The notes below the pieces were generated by a model. That model made no database searches, was not told the DNA's origin, and saw only the letters and a list, made by a program, of their open reading frames with translations. Positions 35,553 through 45,000 of a DNA stretch of 64,000 nt are shown piece after piece. This DNA is from Methylobacterium amylolyticum. Its GTDB lineage: Bacteria; Pseudomonadota; Alphaproteobacteria; Rhizobiales; Beijerinckiaceae. The position numbers and the translations under genes are program-made. The stretch is taken from contig NZ_JAUYZI010000005.1 of assembly GCF_030700245.1 (NCBI RefSeq), forward strand, positions 62,001-126,000, written 5' to 3'. Position 1 is the stretch's first letter, and each line of letters starts with the position of its first letter.

Positions 35553-37906
35553 GTCAGCCGCTCCGGAAGCCACAGGCGCAGCACCGTGCCCGCACCGGGG
35601 GCGCTCTGCAACTCGACCCGGCCCTGGAGGCGGTTGACCACGAGGTTGTGGACGATGTGCAGCCCCAGCCCGGTGCCGCCGCGGGCCCGGGCGGTGGTGA
35701 AGAACGGATCGAACACCCGGCCGATGTCGGCGGCGGCGATGCCGTGCCCGTCGTCCGCGATCGACAGGGCGATGCCGCCCGCGCTGCGCCGCGCCGCGAT
35801 GGTGACGCGGCCGCCCTCCCGGTCGCGCAGACCGTGCTCGACGGCGTTCTTGACCGCGTTCGTCACCACCTGCGCCAGGATGCCGGGCAGCGTGTCGACG
35901 ACGATGTCCGGCGGGCACTCCACCGCGCAGACGTGCCGGCCCGGCCGCGCCAGGGCGCGCAGGCTCTTCAGCAACTCGTCGAGCCAGTCGGCGAGGTTCA
36001 GGGCCCGCCGGTCCTCGATCGCCTGATCGGCGGCCACCTGCTTGAAGCTGTGGAGCAGGTCGGCCGCGCGGATCAGGTTGCTGGCCAGCAGCCCCGCCCC
36101 CTCGCGCATGCGCCCGGCATATTGCGTGAGCCGCGCGCGCGAGAGCTGGTTGGCGCCCACGATCGACTCGAACGCGGCCGAATCGGACTGCACCTGGGTG
36201 GCCGTGGTCAGGGCGATGCCGAGCGGCGTGCTGATCTCGTGCGAGACGCCGGCCACGAGCTGGCCGAGCGAGGCGAGCCGCTCGGAGCGGATCAGGTCCT
36301 CCTGCGCCTGCCGCAGGGTGGTCAGGGCGTCGTCGGCCCGCTTGGCGGCGGCGCGCCAGTCCGCCTCCCGGCGGCGGATCTGCGCGAGGAAGACGTTGGT
36401 CGCCCGGGCGATGTCGCCGAGCTCATCGTGCCGCCCCGGCAGGCGCCCGTCCTGGCCGATGCCCTCGGCGGCGGGGTCGTCGGCGGCGGTGAGGATGCTG
36501 CGCTGGAGGGCGTGCAGGGGCCGGGTGATCGAGCGCGCCACCGCCGCCGCCGCGCCGATCCCGAGGCACAGCGCGCCGACCGCGCCGAACAGCAGGAGCT
36601 GGCGGATGAAGCCGCCGAACTGATCGGCGTCGTCGATGAAGGCCCGGCTGAGGGTCTGGGCATTCGCGCTCATGGTCTCGGCGCGGCGGTCCATCTCGGC
36701 GATGGTGTCGTTCTGCTCGCCGATCTTCCCGATCGTGGCGGCGAGCTGCGCGCGCCAGCCGTCGATCGCCGCCGCCATCTCGTCCCGGATGCTCGCCGGG
36801 AGCGGCAGCGTCCGGGAGCTGCCGGACAGCCCCGCCCCCGCCTCCAGCACCAGCGTGGCCTCGCCGGTGCTGCGGCGCGTGAGAGCCGCGTCGGTCTGGC
36901 GGGCGAGGCGCAGGGCGGTGAGCGCGATGTCCTGCGCGGACAGCTCGGCCTCGTTGGAGAGGACCGAGTCGCGGATGAGCAGCCCCACTTCCTCGTACAG
37001 CCGGCTCTGGCGGGCGGCGCTCACCTGGATGAGGCCGTCGCACCACTCGACGAGCGCCCGGCCCGTCTGGGTGGCGCGGGTCAGCTCGAAGCCCTCCGAC
37101 AGGGCGCGGTTCAGGTCATCGTCGGCCCGGCTGCGGTCGCGGTAGGCCTGGAGGAGTTCGGCGGCCCGGTCCGCCGCGGGCGCCTCGCCGTCGTTGCGCA
37201 GGACCCGGTCGAGCCTGTCGCCCACCGTCCGGAGCTGCCGCAGGTCGGCGGCGAGCTCGTCGAACTCGATCGGGAACACGGGCCGGCCGATGCGCGCCCG
37301 GTTCAGCTCCGCCGTCCCGATCGCCTCCCGCATCTCCCGCAGGGCGGTGACGACGATCTGGTTGCGCTCCAGCTCCGCGTCCTTGCCCGCGAGCACGGCG
37401 ATCAGTTGGGCGTTCTCCTGCTGCTGCCGGCGGCGGGCGGAATCGGTCAGCGAGACCAGCGCGTCCGCCCGGCGGGCCATGGCGGCGATCGTCCGGTCCG
37501 CATCCCGCTCCGAGAGGATCAGGGCGCGCATTCGGGTCGTCTGGGAGGTGAGGTCGTTCACGACCGTCTCGACGAGGGCGGCCTGGCCGCCGGTGCGGGC
37601 GAGCCGCGCGAGCCGTTCGAGCTGGCCCGCGGCGGTGGCCGCCTGCGCGTCGAACCGGCGCTCGGCCTCGGCCCGGGCGCTCGATCCGCCGACGACGAAA
37701 TCCGCCCGCGCCCGGTTCATGGCGGCCAGCGTCTGCGCCGTCTCCGTCGCCACCACCGCCCCGGCCCGGGCCCGCTCCGCCTCGTAGAGCAGGATCCAGG
37801 CGCCCAGCGCGATGGCCGCCGCGACGAGGATCGGGATCGCCCCCACCGCGAAGACGCGGCGCGCGATGCCGAACGATCCGAACCCGCGCGTCATCGCGAC
37901 CCGCAT
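35549..37906 (-). CDS. Membrane sensor histidine kinase with large periplasmic domain
   Basis: A 785-residue kinase. TM1 lies at about residues 17-40 and TM2 at about 430-455, leaving nearly 390 helical residues in the periplasm. Then come HAMP, a short coiled coil, the H-box GVSHEISTPLGIAL near residue 553, and an HATPase domain (VVTNAVKNAVEHGL, DDGHGIAAAD, GGTGLGLHIVHNLV). The layout resembles TorS but lacks the receiver and Hpt modules. ATG 37906 is chosen after GGGCAGG; ATG 37894 is possible. The last codons overlap the start of the binding-protein gene, so the two should be made in equal amounts. Confidence 0.88.
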   Translation of the reverse strand: MRVAMTRGFGSFGIARRVFAVGAIPILVAAAIALGAWILLYEAERARAGAVVATETAQTLAAMNRARADFVVGGSSARAEAERRFDAQAATAAGQLERLARLARTGGQAALVETVVNDLTSQTTRMRALILSERDADRTIAAMARRADALVSLTDSARRRQQQENAQLIAVLAGKDAELERNQIVVTALREMREAIGTAELNRARIGRPVFPIEFDELAADLRQLRTVGDRLDRVLRNDGEAPAADRAAELLQAYRDRSRADDDLNRALSEGFELTRATQTGRALVEWCDGLIQVSAARQSRLYEEVGLLIRDSVLSNEAELSAQDIALTALRLARQTDAALTRRSTGEATLVLEAGAGLSGSSRTLPLPASIRDEMAAAIDGWRAQLAATIGKIGEQNDTIAEMDRRAETMSANAQTLSRAFIDDADQFGGFIRQLLLFGAVGALCLGIGAAAAVARSITRPLHALQRSILTAADDPAAEGIGQDGRLPGRHDELGDIARATNVFLAQIRRREADWRAAAKRADDALTTLRQAQEDLIRSERLASLGQLVAGVSHEISTPLGIALTTATQVQSDSAAFESIVGANQLSRARLTQYAGRMREGAGLLASNLIRAADLLHSFKQVAADQAIEDRRALNLADWLDELLKSLRALARPGRHVCAVECPPDIVVDTLPGILAQVVTNAVKNAVEHGLRDREGGRVTIAARRSAGGIALSIADDGHGIAAADIGRVFDPFFTTARARGGTGLGLHIVHNLVVNRLQGRVELQSAPGAGTVLRLWLPERLT

Positions 37907-38013
37907 CCTGCCCTGCCCACCCTCACGTCCGCGACCTCCCGATCCGCCGCGGCCGGTGCGCGACGACACACTTGGTCATTCTGGCATCCGCGGGATGTCG
38001 TCCCGAGGGCCGC

Positions 38014-38033
38014 GACGCAACACGGGACGCAAT
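38014..38033 (+). promoter_or_regulatory. GACGCAAC/GACGCAAT direct repeat, copy c
   Basis: GACGCAAC at 38014-38021 and GACGCAAT at 38026-38033 are 12 bases apart, the same spacing as copy a. The repeat ends 73 bp before the ORF at 38106, with GTAGACA about 20 bases downstream as a possible -10 element. The two untranslated leaders of copies a and c also end in similar sequence, GAGGGGA followed by ACGACC. Confidence 0.6.
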
Positions 38034-38105
38034 ATTCCCGCAGACTCGCACCGGTAGACACCGCTCCACAAACCGGTCCTCGAAGACCGGACGAGGGGAA
38101 CGACC

Positions 38106-38291
38106 ATGCGCGACATCATCAACCGCCTGCTGATCGCGGCGAGCCTCCTGACCGGGACGATCTACCTGCCGACCCTCTCGCAGGCGGTCTCCGCCGGGAG
38201 CGCCGGGGCAGAGGCCTCGGCCGCGTCCGTCCGCACCTGCCCGGCGCGACCGCCCGCTGCCGGGGCCCGGGCTCTGGCCTGCATCGGCTGA
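38106..38291 (+). CDS. 61-residue putative exported peptide
   Basis: Starts at ATG 38106 with GAGGGGAACGACC directly upstream. The product has a basic start and hydrophobic core (MRDIINRLLIAASLLTGTIY) like a signal peptide, with possible cleavage after LSQAVSA, and an alanine-rich remainder with two cysteines. It has no recognisable family. It is divergent from the membrane kinase and carries the GACGCAA repeat upstream, so it is a candidate target of the local regulator. Confidence 0.5.
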   Translation: MRDIINRLLIAASLLTGTIYLPTLSQAVSAGSAGAEASAASVRTCPARPPAAGARALACIG

Positions 38292-38296
38292 ACCGC

Positions 38297-38371
38297 CGTG
38301 GGAGCCCTGCCCCTGATCCTGCTCGTCGGCGGAAACTTCCTGATCGCCGTCGTGCTCCCGCTCGCGGTCTG
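38297..38371 (+). CDS. 24-residue hydrophobic peptide (candidate)
   Basis: A GTG-initiated frame five bases after the preceding ORF encodes a single hydrophobic helix (GALPLILLVGGNFLIAVVLP) and then stops. There is no clear separate ribosome binding site, so it would rely on coupling to the upstream ORF. Peptides of this size and pattern are sometimes membrane-complex subunits. It could equally be chance. Coordinates may be off by one base. Confidence 0.25.
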
Positions 38372-38428
38372 ATCGCCGGGAGTCCCGGCCCGACGCGAAA
38401 TCGCCGCGATGCGCCCCGATGGCGGTGC

Positions 38429-39742
38429 ATGGCACACAGCTCCGACGCCCCGCACCAGCCGGTCCGCGCCTCCGTCGCCGCCTTCGTCGGCACGATGGTC
38501 GAGTGGTACGACTTCTACGTCTACGGGACAGCGGCAGCCCTGGTCTTCGGCCGGCTGTTCTTCCCGCAGGTCGACGGATTCTACGGAACACTGGCCGCCT
38601 TCGGCACCTTCGCGGTGGGCTTCCTCGCCCGGCCGCTCGGGGGCGCCGTGTTCGGCCACGTGGGCGACCGGGTCGGGCGCAAGACCTCGCTGATCATCAC
38701 GCTGTTCATGATGGGGCTGGTCACCACGCTGATCGGCCTGCTGCCGACCTACGCGACCATCGGCGTCTGGGCGCCGGTGCTGCTGGTGGCCCTGCGCTTC
38801 GTCCAGGGGATCGCGGTCGGCGGCGAGTGGGGCGGGGCGGTGCTGATGGCGGGCGAGCACGCGCCGAGCCGGGACCGGCGGACCTTCTTCGCGTCCTTCG
38901 CCCAGCTCGGCAGCCCGGCCGGGCTGATCCTGTCGATGCTGATGTTCAAGCTCGTCACCACCCTGCCCGAGGCCGATTTCCTCGCCTGGGGCTGGCGCGT
39001 CCCGTTCCTGTTCAGCGCGGTCATGCTGGTGATCGGGCTGGCGATCCGCCTCGGCGTGCAGGAATCGCCGGACTTCCTGGCCGAGCAGCGGCGCCGGGCC
39101 CAGGCGGCGAAGGCGGCGCAGCCGCCGCTCTGGGAGGTGCTGCGCGGCGCGCCCGGGCTCCTCGCGGTGGCGACCTGCGCCAACGTGCTCGGCATCGCGG
39201 GCTTCTACTTCACCAACACGTTCATGATCGCCTACGCGACCACCTACCTGAAGATCGACCGCGCGCTGATCCTCGACTGCCTGCTCCTCGTCTCGATCAT
39301 GCAGTTCCTGATCACGCCGCTGTCGGCCTACGTCGCCGAGCGCGTCGGCGTGCACCGCTTCCTCGTCGCCACGGCGGCGATCTCGATCCTCACGCCCTAC
39401 GCGATGTTCACCCTCGTCGACCGGGGCACGCTGACCGGCATTACGCTGGGCGTCGGCCTCGCCGTGGCGGGGCTCGGGGCCTTCTACGCGGTGATCGCGG
39501 GCTACGTCAGCGACAGCTTCCCGACCCGCATCCGCTACACCGGCATCTCCATGGCCTATCAGCTCAGCGGCGCCGTCTTCGGCGGGATCACCCCGATCGT
39601 CGGCACGATCCTCGCCCAGCAGGCGGGCGGCGCGTGGTGGCCGCTGGCGATGCTGTTCAGCCTCATCGCCGCGATCTCGCTGGTCTCGGTGCTGGCGCTG
39701 CGCCGCGCGCACGCGCGGCAGGTCGCGGCCTCGGCGGCCTGA
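38429..39742 (+). CDS. MFS transporter, metabolite:H+ symporter (MHS) type
   Basis: A 437-residue, 12-helix carrier with the MHS motifs VEWYDFYVYGTAAALVFG, FGHVGDRVGRKTSLIITLFM and VQGIAVGGEWGGAVLMAGEH. It closely resembles the carrier at 27737 in the N-terminal half, but differs in the central loop (FLAEQRRRAQAAKAAQ) and C-terminal half. A strong ribosome binding site is not visible. The substrate is probably an organic acid or osmolyte; the neighbouring signalling genes could control it, but there is no GACGCAA repeat directly in front of it. Confidence 0.85.
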   Translation: MAHSSDAPHQPVRASVAAFVGTMVEWYDFYVYGTAAALVFGRLFFPQVDGFYGTLAAFGTFAVGFLARPLGGAVFGHVGDRVGRKTSLIITLFMMGLVTTLIGLLPTYATIGVWAPVLLVALRFVQGIAVGGEWGGAVLMAGEHAPSRDRRTFFASFAQLGSPAGLILSMLMFKLVTTLPEADFLAWGWRVPFLFSAVMLVIGLAIRLGVQESPDFLAEQRRRAQAAKAAQPPLWEVLRGAPGLLAVATCANVLGIAGFYFTNTFMIAYATTYLKIDRALILDCLLLVSIMQFLITPLSAYVAERVGVHRFLVATAAISILTPYAMFTLVDRGTLTGITLGVGLAVAGLGAFYAVIAGYVSDSFPTRIRYTGISMAYQLSGAVFGGITPIVGTILAQQAGGAWWPLAMLFSLIAAISLVSVLALRRAHARQVAASAA

Positions 39743-39768
39743 GATCGGCTGCGGCCGCCCCGGCGCGG

Positions 39769-42054
39769 CTACTTCGAGGTGGCCACGTAGACGCCCGCCC
39801 AGTCCGCGGGCGGCGGCTCCTCGGCGAACTCCGCGGCGCGCGCCTCGTAGAGCCGGTAGAGGCCGTCGATCCGCAGCCCCTCGGCCAGCTCCCGGCACGC
39901 GGTCGCGGCCGCCCGCGCCTCGTCCCAGCGCCGGGCGCGGTAGGCGGCGATCATCCCCGCGTGCCGGGCCGACAGGTCGGCGAACCGCCCGGACCGCCGG
40001 AAGGCCTCGTCGCCGAGAAGGGTCGAGATCGTCTCCGGCTCGCGCTTGCCCTTGACCTGGATGAGGTCGATCTCGAGCACCGGGTAGCGGTCGCGGATCG
40101 CCTCGGCGGTGGCGGCGCCGAGGATGATCTTCACGCCGTAGAACTTCGATTGCCCTTCGAGCCGCGAGGCGAGGTTCACGGTGTCGCCGAGCACCGAGTA
40201 GTCGAACCGCAGGTCGGAGCCCATGTTGCCGACCACGCAGGCGCCGGTGTTGACCCCGATGCCGACGTCGAGCGGCAGCACCGGGTGGCCGCCGCCCTCC
40301 GCCTCCGCCCGGCGCGCGGCGTTGAGCGCGTCCATGCGCGCCAGCATGTCGAGGGCGGCGGCGGCGGCGTTCGTCTCCTGGTCGGGGTCGTCGAGCGGGG
40401 CGTTCCAGAACGCCATGATCGCGTCGCCCATGTACTTGTCGATGGTGCCCCGCCGGTCGAGGATCGCGTTGGTGAGCGGGGTCAGGAAGCGGTTCATCAG
40501 CGCGGTCAGGCCGGCGGGATCGGTCTTGTAGAACTCCGAGATCGTGGTGAACCCGCGCACGTCCGAGAACATGATCGTGAGCCGCCGCTCCTCGCCGCCG
40601 AGCCTGAGCTTCTCCGGGTTGGCGGCGAGCTGCTCGACGAGCGCGGGCGAGAGGTACTGCCCGAAGGCGGCGCGGATGCGGGTCCGGCCCGCCTGCTCGC
40701 GGAAATAGTTCGTGAACACCAGGGTCAGGTAGACGAGGAACGTCGTGATCAGCGGGAAGGTCGCGTCGAACAGGACGCTCTGCTCCGAGAAGCAGTACCA
40801 CGAGGCGTAGGCGAGGCCCGCGGCGACGAGGCTGCCCAGCAGCAGCAGGTTGAAGGCGCCGAGGATCGGCGCGAAGGCGATGATGGCGAGCGACACCGCC
40901 GCCGCGACCCCGATCTCGACGAGCACCATCCCGTTCCAGGCGACGAGGGTGGTGCCGAACAGCAGGTTCTCCAGGAGCTGGGCGTGCACCTCGACGCCGG
41001 GCATCGAGCGGTCGATCGGCGTGGTCCGGTTGTCGAGAAGGCCGACCGCCGACGTCCCCACGAGGACGATCTTGTCCCGGATCCGCTCGGGGGCGACGGT
41101 GCCGGCCAGGAGGTCGCGCGCGGAGATGTAGATGTCCGGATCGTGCGGGCTGAACCGCACCCAGACCTGCCCGCCCGGGTCGGTCGGCACGGCCAGGTCC
41201 GGCAGGCGCACCGACGCCACGCCGGTGTCGTCCGTGCGGACGAGGATGCTGTCGGCCCCTGTCAGGACGCGCAGGATCTCGACGCTCAGGGTCGGCACCA
41301 CGGCGCCCTCGGCCCGCAGGATCAGCGGCACCCGCCGGACCACGCCGTCCCGCTCCGGGCTGATGGTGAACACGCCCCGCCCGGCCGCCGCCCGCTCCAG
41401 CACCGGCAGGTTGCGGATCAGCCCGGGAAAGCTCATCAGCGCCCGCTCGGGGTCGAGGTCCGGCCCGACCACCGCCATCCCGGTCTGCGGCGGCGGCTCC
41501 TTGCCGGTCCAGGGGACGGGCGCGCGCGAGGCGGTCTGGCCCAGAACGGCGGTCGCCGCCTTCAGCGCCTCGGCGAACACCGCGTCGCTGTCGGGCTGCG
41601 CCAGCAGGTCGGCCCGCGCGGCCGCGTTCAGGCCCGGCACGGTCTCGGCCAGGAGCGGCGGCGAGAGGCGGTCGGGCTCGGAGAAGATGACGTCGAAGGC
41701 GACGACCGCCGCGCCGCCCTCGCTGAGCCGGCGGGTGATCTCGGCCATCCGCGTGCGCGACCAGGGCCACTGGCCGAACGCCGCGAGGCTGGCCTCGTCG
41801 ATGTCGAGGATCGCCACCGGCCGCTCCGGAGGCCGGGGACGCGGCGCCAGAACTTGGAACGCGTCGAAGGTCCGCAGGCGCAGCGCCTCGACGGGCGGGG
41901 GATCGTAGACCCGCAGCGCGAGCAGCAGCACCAGGAGCGCGGCGGCGAGCGCCCGCCCGGGGCCGATCCGGCGGCCGAGGCGCCGGAGGGCGCCCGCGGG
42001 CCCGCGGGGCGGCCCGGCGCGGGGCGTCCGCCGCAGGTCGGTGAGGGCGCGCAC
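39769..42054 (-). CDS. CHASE2-domain adenylate/guanylate cyclase
   Basis: A 761-residue membrane cyclase. An N-terminal anchor is followed by an extracytoplasmic CHASE2 domain (about 60-365, with ILDIDEASLAAFGQWPWSR, DVIFSEPDR and DKIVLVGTSAVGLLDNRTTP), three membrane helices (about 368-450), and a class III cyclase catalytic domain (about 490-680) with MFSDVRGFTTISEFYK, DKYMGDAIMAFWNAP and YSVLGDTVNLASRLEGQSK. The metal-binding aspartates are present. A GTG at 42054 is the likely start, with GAGG just upstream, giving a six-base gap from the autotransporter stop. CHASE2 cyclases are often linked to FecR proteins and surface proteins, as here. Confidence 0.9.
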   Translation of the reverse strand: MRALTDLRRTPRAGPPRGPAGALRRLGRRIGPGRALAAALLVLLLALRVYDPPPVEALRLRTFDAFQVLAPRPRPPERPVAILDIDEASLAAFGQWPWSRTRMAEITRRLSEGGAAVVAFDVIFSEPDRLSPPLLAETVPGLNAAARADLLAQPDSDAVFAEALKAATAVLGQTASRAPVPWTGKEPPPQTGMAVVGPDLDPERALMSFPGLIRNLPVLERAAAGRGVFTISPERDGVVRRVPLILRAEGAVVPTLSVEILRVLTGADSILVRTDDTGVASVRLPDLAVPTDPGGQVWVRFSPHDPDIYISARDLLAGTVAPERIRDKIVLVGTSAVGLLDNRTTPIDRSMPGVEVHAQLLENLLFGTTLVAWNGMVLVEIGVAAAVSLAIIAFAPILGAFNLLLLGSLVAAGLAYASWYCFSEQSVLFDATFPLITTFLVYLTLVFTNYFREQAGRTRIRAAFGQYLSPALVEQLAANPEKLRLGGEERRLTIMFSDVRGFTTISEFYKTDPAGLTALMNRFLTPLTNAILDRRGTIDKYMGDAIMAFWNAPLDDPDQETNAAAAALDMLARMDALNAARRAEAEGGGHPVLPLDVGIGVNTGACVVGNMGSDLRFDYSVLGDTVNLASRLEGQSKFYGVKIILGAATAEAIRDRYPVLEIDLIQVKGKREPETISTLLGDEAFRRSGRFADLSARHAGMIAAYRARRWDEARAAATACRELAEGLRIDGLYRLYEARAAEFAEEPPPADWAGVYVATSK

Positions 42055-42059
42055 CGGCC

Positions 42060-45000
42060 TCAGAACGCGTAGCGCACCGAGGCGCCGCCGTGGATGGTAT
42101 CGCCGACCGGGCGCGGCCCGAGGGTGCCGAGGATGAACGCGTCCAGGGCGAGATCCTGCCGCACCCGGTAGCTGAGGCGCGCTCCGTACTCGGCCCAGGT
42201 CGTGTCCCCGACCGGCGTCTCGAACGGAACGCCCAGCACCGTCGGGTTCAGGCCGCTCTTCAGGCCGAAGCCGTGGGCGACGCCGAGATTGACCTGCGCC
42301 TCGACCGAGGTGCCGAACAGGCGCGTGTACTGCGCGCCGAGCTTGGCGATGTTGATCACGTCCGTGCCGCCGCGGCTCGCCAGCGGGTACGGGTTCGGCA
42401 CCAGTTGCGACTCGCCGTAGCCGGCCAGCGTCTGCCACCCGCGGGCGATCTCGACGGCGGCGGCGACCTCGTCCTGCGGCGACAGCCGGGCGACGTAGCC
42501 GACCCGCCCGAAGATCGAGGTGCTGGTGCTCGACATGCGGCCGGCGCCGAAGCCGGTCATGGTGCCGGCCGCGTAGGTCCGGCCGTAGGTCATGGTCTGC
42601 CAGGGCGCCACGAGGCCGCCCACGTCGATGAACGGCCGCGCCCCGCCGAACCCGGCGGGGTCGTAGCGCAGGAGCCCCGCGAAGATCGGCGCGCCGGCCA
42701 CCCGGATCCGCCCGCTGTCGTAGCCGGAATAGGCGAAGCCGCCGATCGCGATCAGTTCCTCGGTGATGGCGCGCCGGCCCTGCGCGCCGACGCTGTACGA
42801 GCCGGCCAGCCCGAAGCCGCTGACGCAGTCGCCGCAACTGATCTGCTGGTTGAAGCCGGTGAGCACGCTGCCGAGAACGCGCTGCGTCACGAAGGCGCCG
42901 AACCGGTCCCCCGCCAGCGCGCGCGCCGAGTTGATGACCGACTGGAAGTCCGGGCTGGGCGCGTTCGGATTGAGGATCGTGTCGCCGAATTGCACGTAGG
43001 CGTTGTTGGCGTCGTAGACCACCGAGGGCTGGAGGCCGCGGACCGGGGCGGTGTAGGCGACCGCGGCGAACTGACCCGTCAGGCCGCCGTTCGCCACCAG
43101 CACCGGCAGCCGCACCGGCGTGGTGAAGGCGGTCGCGCCGGGGGTGACGAGCAGCGTCCCGCCGGCGATCGTCGCGGAGGCGGTGGTCGTCAGCCGGCTC
43201 GCGGCCGTGGGCGAGACGTTGGTCAGGAAGGCCGAGCCCGCGCCGAGCGCCACCGGGCCCTCCGCGCTCAGGGTGCCGTAGGGGTTGGCGGCGTTGCCGG
43301 GCGCGACGAAGCCGCCGGCCTGGACGGCGAGCCCTCCGATCCGCCCGGTGCCGGTCAGGCCCGCCCCCGCCGCGACGGCCGTGAGCGGCGAGGGGGCGAT
43401 CGAACCCTCGACCTGGAGGATGCCTGCCGAGACCAGGGTGTTGCCGGTGTAGGTGTTGTCGGACAGCACCACGAGGGTGCCGCTGCCCGCCTTCTCCAGG
43501 GTGCCGGGGCCGGAGATCGTGCCCGCCACGGCGATGGTGCCGGGGCCGGTATCGAGCGTCGGGTCGGTGGCCCCGGTGAAGCGGATCGCGTTGCGGAAGG
43601 TGTAGCCGCTGCCGAGGAACGCGAGCCGGGTCCCTTCGTCCATGGAGACGGTGCCGGGCCCGACCGCGTTCGGGTTGTCGATCGCCACGGTCCCGCCCTT
43701 GATCAGGGTTCCGCCGCTGTAGGTCTGCGTGCCGGTCAACGTCAGCGTGCCGCCGCCGACCTTGGTCAGCGACAGGGCGCCGCCGCCCGCGCCGTCCTGG
43801 ATGAGGCCGCCGAAGCTGCCGCTCGCCCCGCCCGTGCCCACGGTGAAGGTCGCGGGCGCTGCGGCGGCGTTCTGGATCAGGCCGCCGCCGGCCAGTCCGC
43901 CGACGCCGAGGGAATTGCCCGCGAGCGTCAGCGTGCCGTCGTTGGTGAGCTGCGTGATCCCGGTGAGGCCGCCGGTCAGGGTGAAGCTGGCCCCGGCGTT
44001 GTTGGTGACGGGTCCGTTGATCTGGCCCTGCGCGGTGACGACCGCGCTGTTGGTGACGGGCCCGTTGACGACGCTGCCGCCGGTGAGCGCGAGGCTGCCC
44101 CCCGAGACCACGGCGCCGCCGTTGAGCGTGCCGCTGCTGGTGCTGGTGCCGGCGAGGTTGGTCAGCAGGCCGCCCACCGTGCCGGTGTTGGTGAAGCCCC
44201 CGCTGTTGGTGACCGTCCCCCCGAGCGTGCCGCTGTTGCGGGCCGTGCCGAGGTTGGTGAGGTTGCCGGTCGCCGTGCCCGCGTTGAGGAAGGTGGCGCC
44301 GAGCGCGGTCGTCACCGAGGAGGCGAGCGTGCCGCTGGCGGTCACGCTCAGGGTGCCGGCCTGGACCAGGGTCGGCCCGGCATAGGTGTTCGCGCCCGCG
44401 AGCGTCAGCGTGCCGAGGCCCGTCTTCGTCAGACCGCCGGGTCCGACGACCGGGCCGTTCGCCGTCAGCGTCACGCCGGGATCGGTGAGGATGGTGCCGC
44501 CGCTGGAGCCGAGCGTGATCGTCCGGGCGGTGGCGAGGCTCGCGGTCGCCTGCAGCGTCCCGCCGTTCAGCAGGAGGCCGCCCGCGGGGGCACCGAGATT
44601 GCCGTCCGAGGAGATGGCCAGCGTGCCGCCCAGAACCTGCCACGGCGTGAGGGCGGTCGTCGTGCCGGTGAGGGTCCAGGTGCTCGCGTCGACCTTCTGG
44701 AACACGCCGAAGTTCAGGTACTGGGTGCCGATCGCCGAGACGGCGAAGGTGCCGTTGGTGGGGCCGCCGAGGATCAACTGGTCGGCCGGGCTGAAGGCGA
44801 CGACCGTGCCGTTGATCTGCGAGGTGGAATACAGCGTAAGGCTGTTGACGCCGCCGGTGAAGGTGATGGCGTTGGCGGTGCCGCCCCCCGCGGAGGTTCC
44901 ACCCGCGATCGTGCCGGCGTTGATGACCGCGAGGTTTGCGCCGGTCACCGCCGTGCCGCCGGAACCGCCCGCGGTGCCCGCGCCGCCGGTGATCGTCCCG

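Noticed and set aside
38297..38371. KdpF-like potassium transporter subunit
   Set aside because: Only size and hydrophobicity fit; no kdpABC genes are near.
35648..38428. Long in-frame extension of the second MHS transporter across the kinase gene
   Set aside because: It is antisense to a clear kinase. The transporter family start is at 38429.
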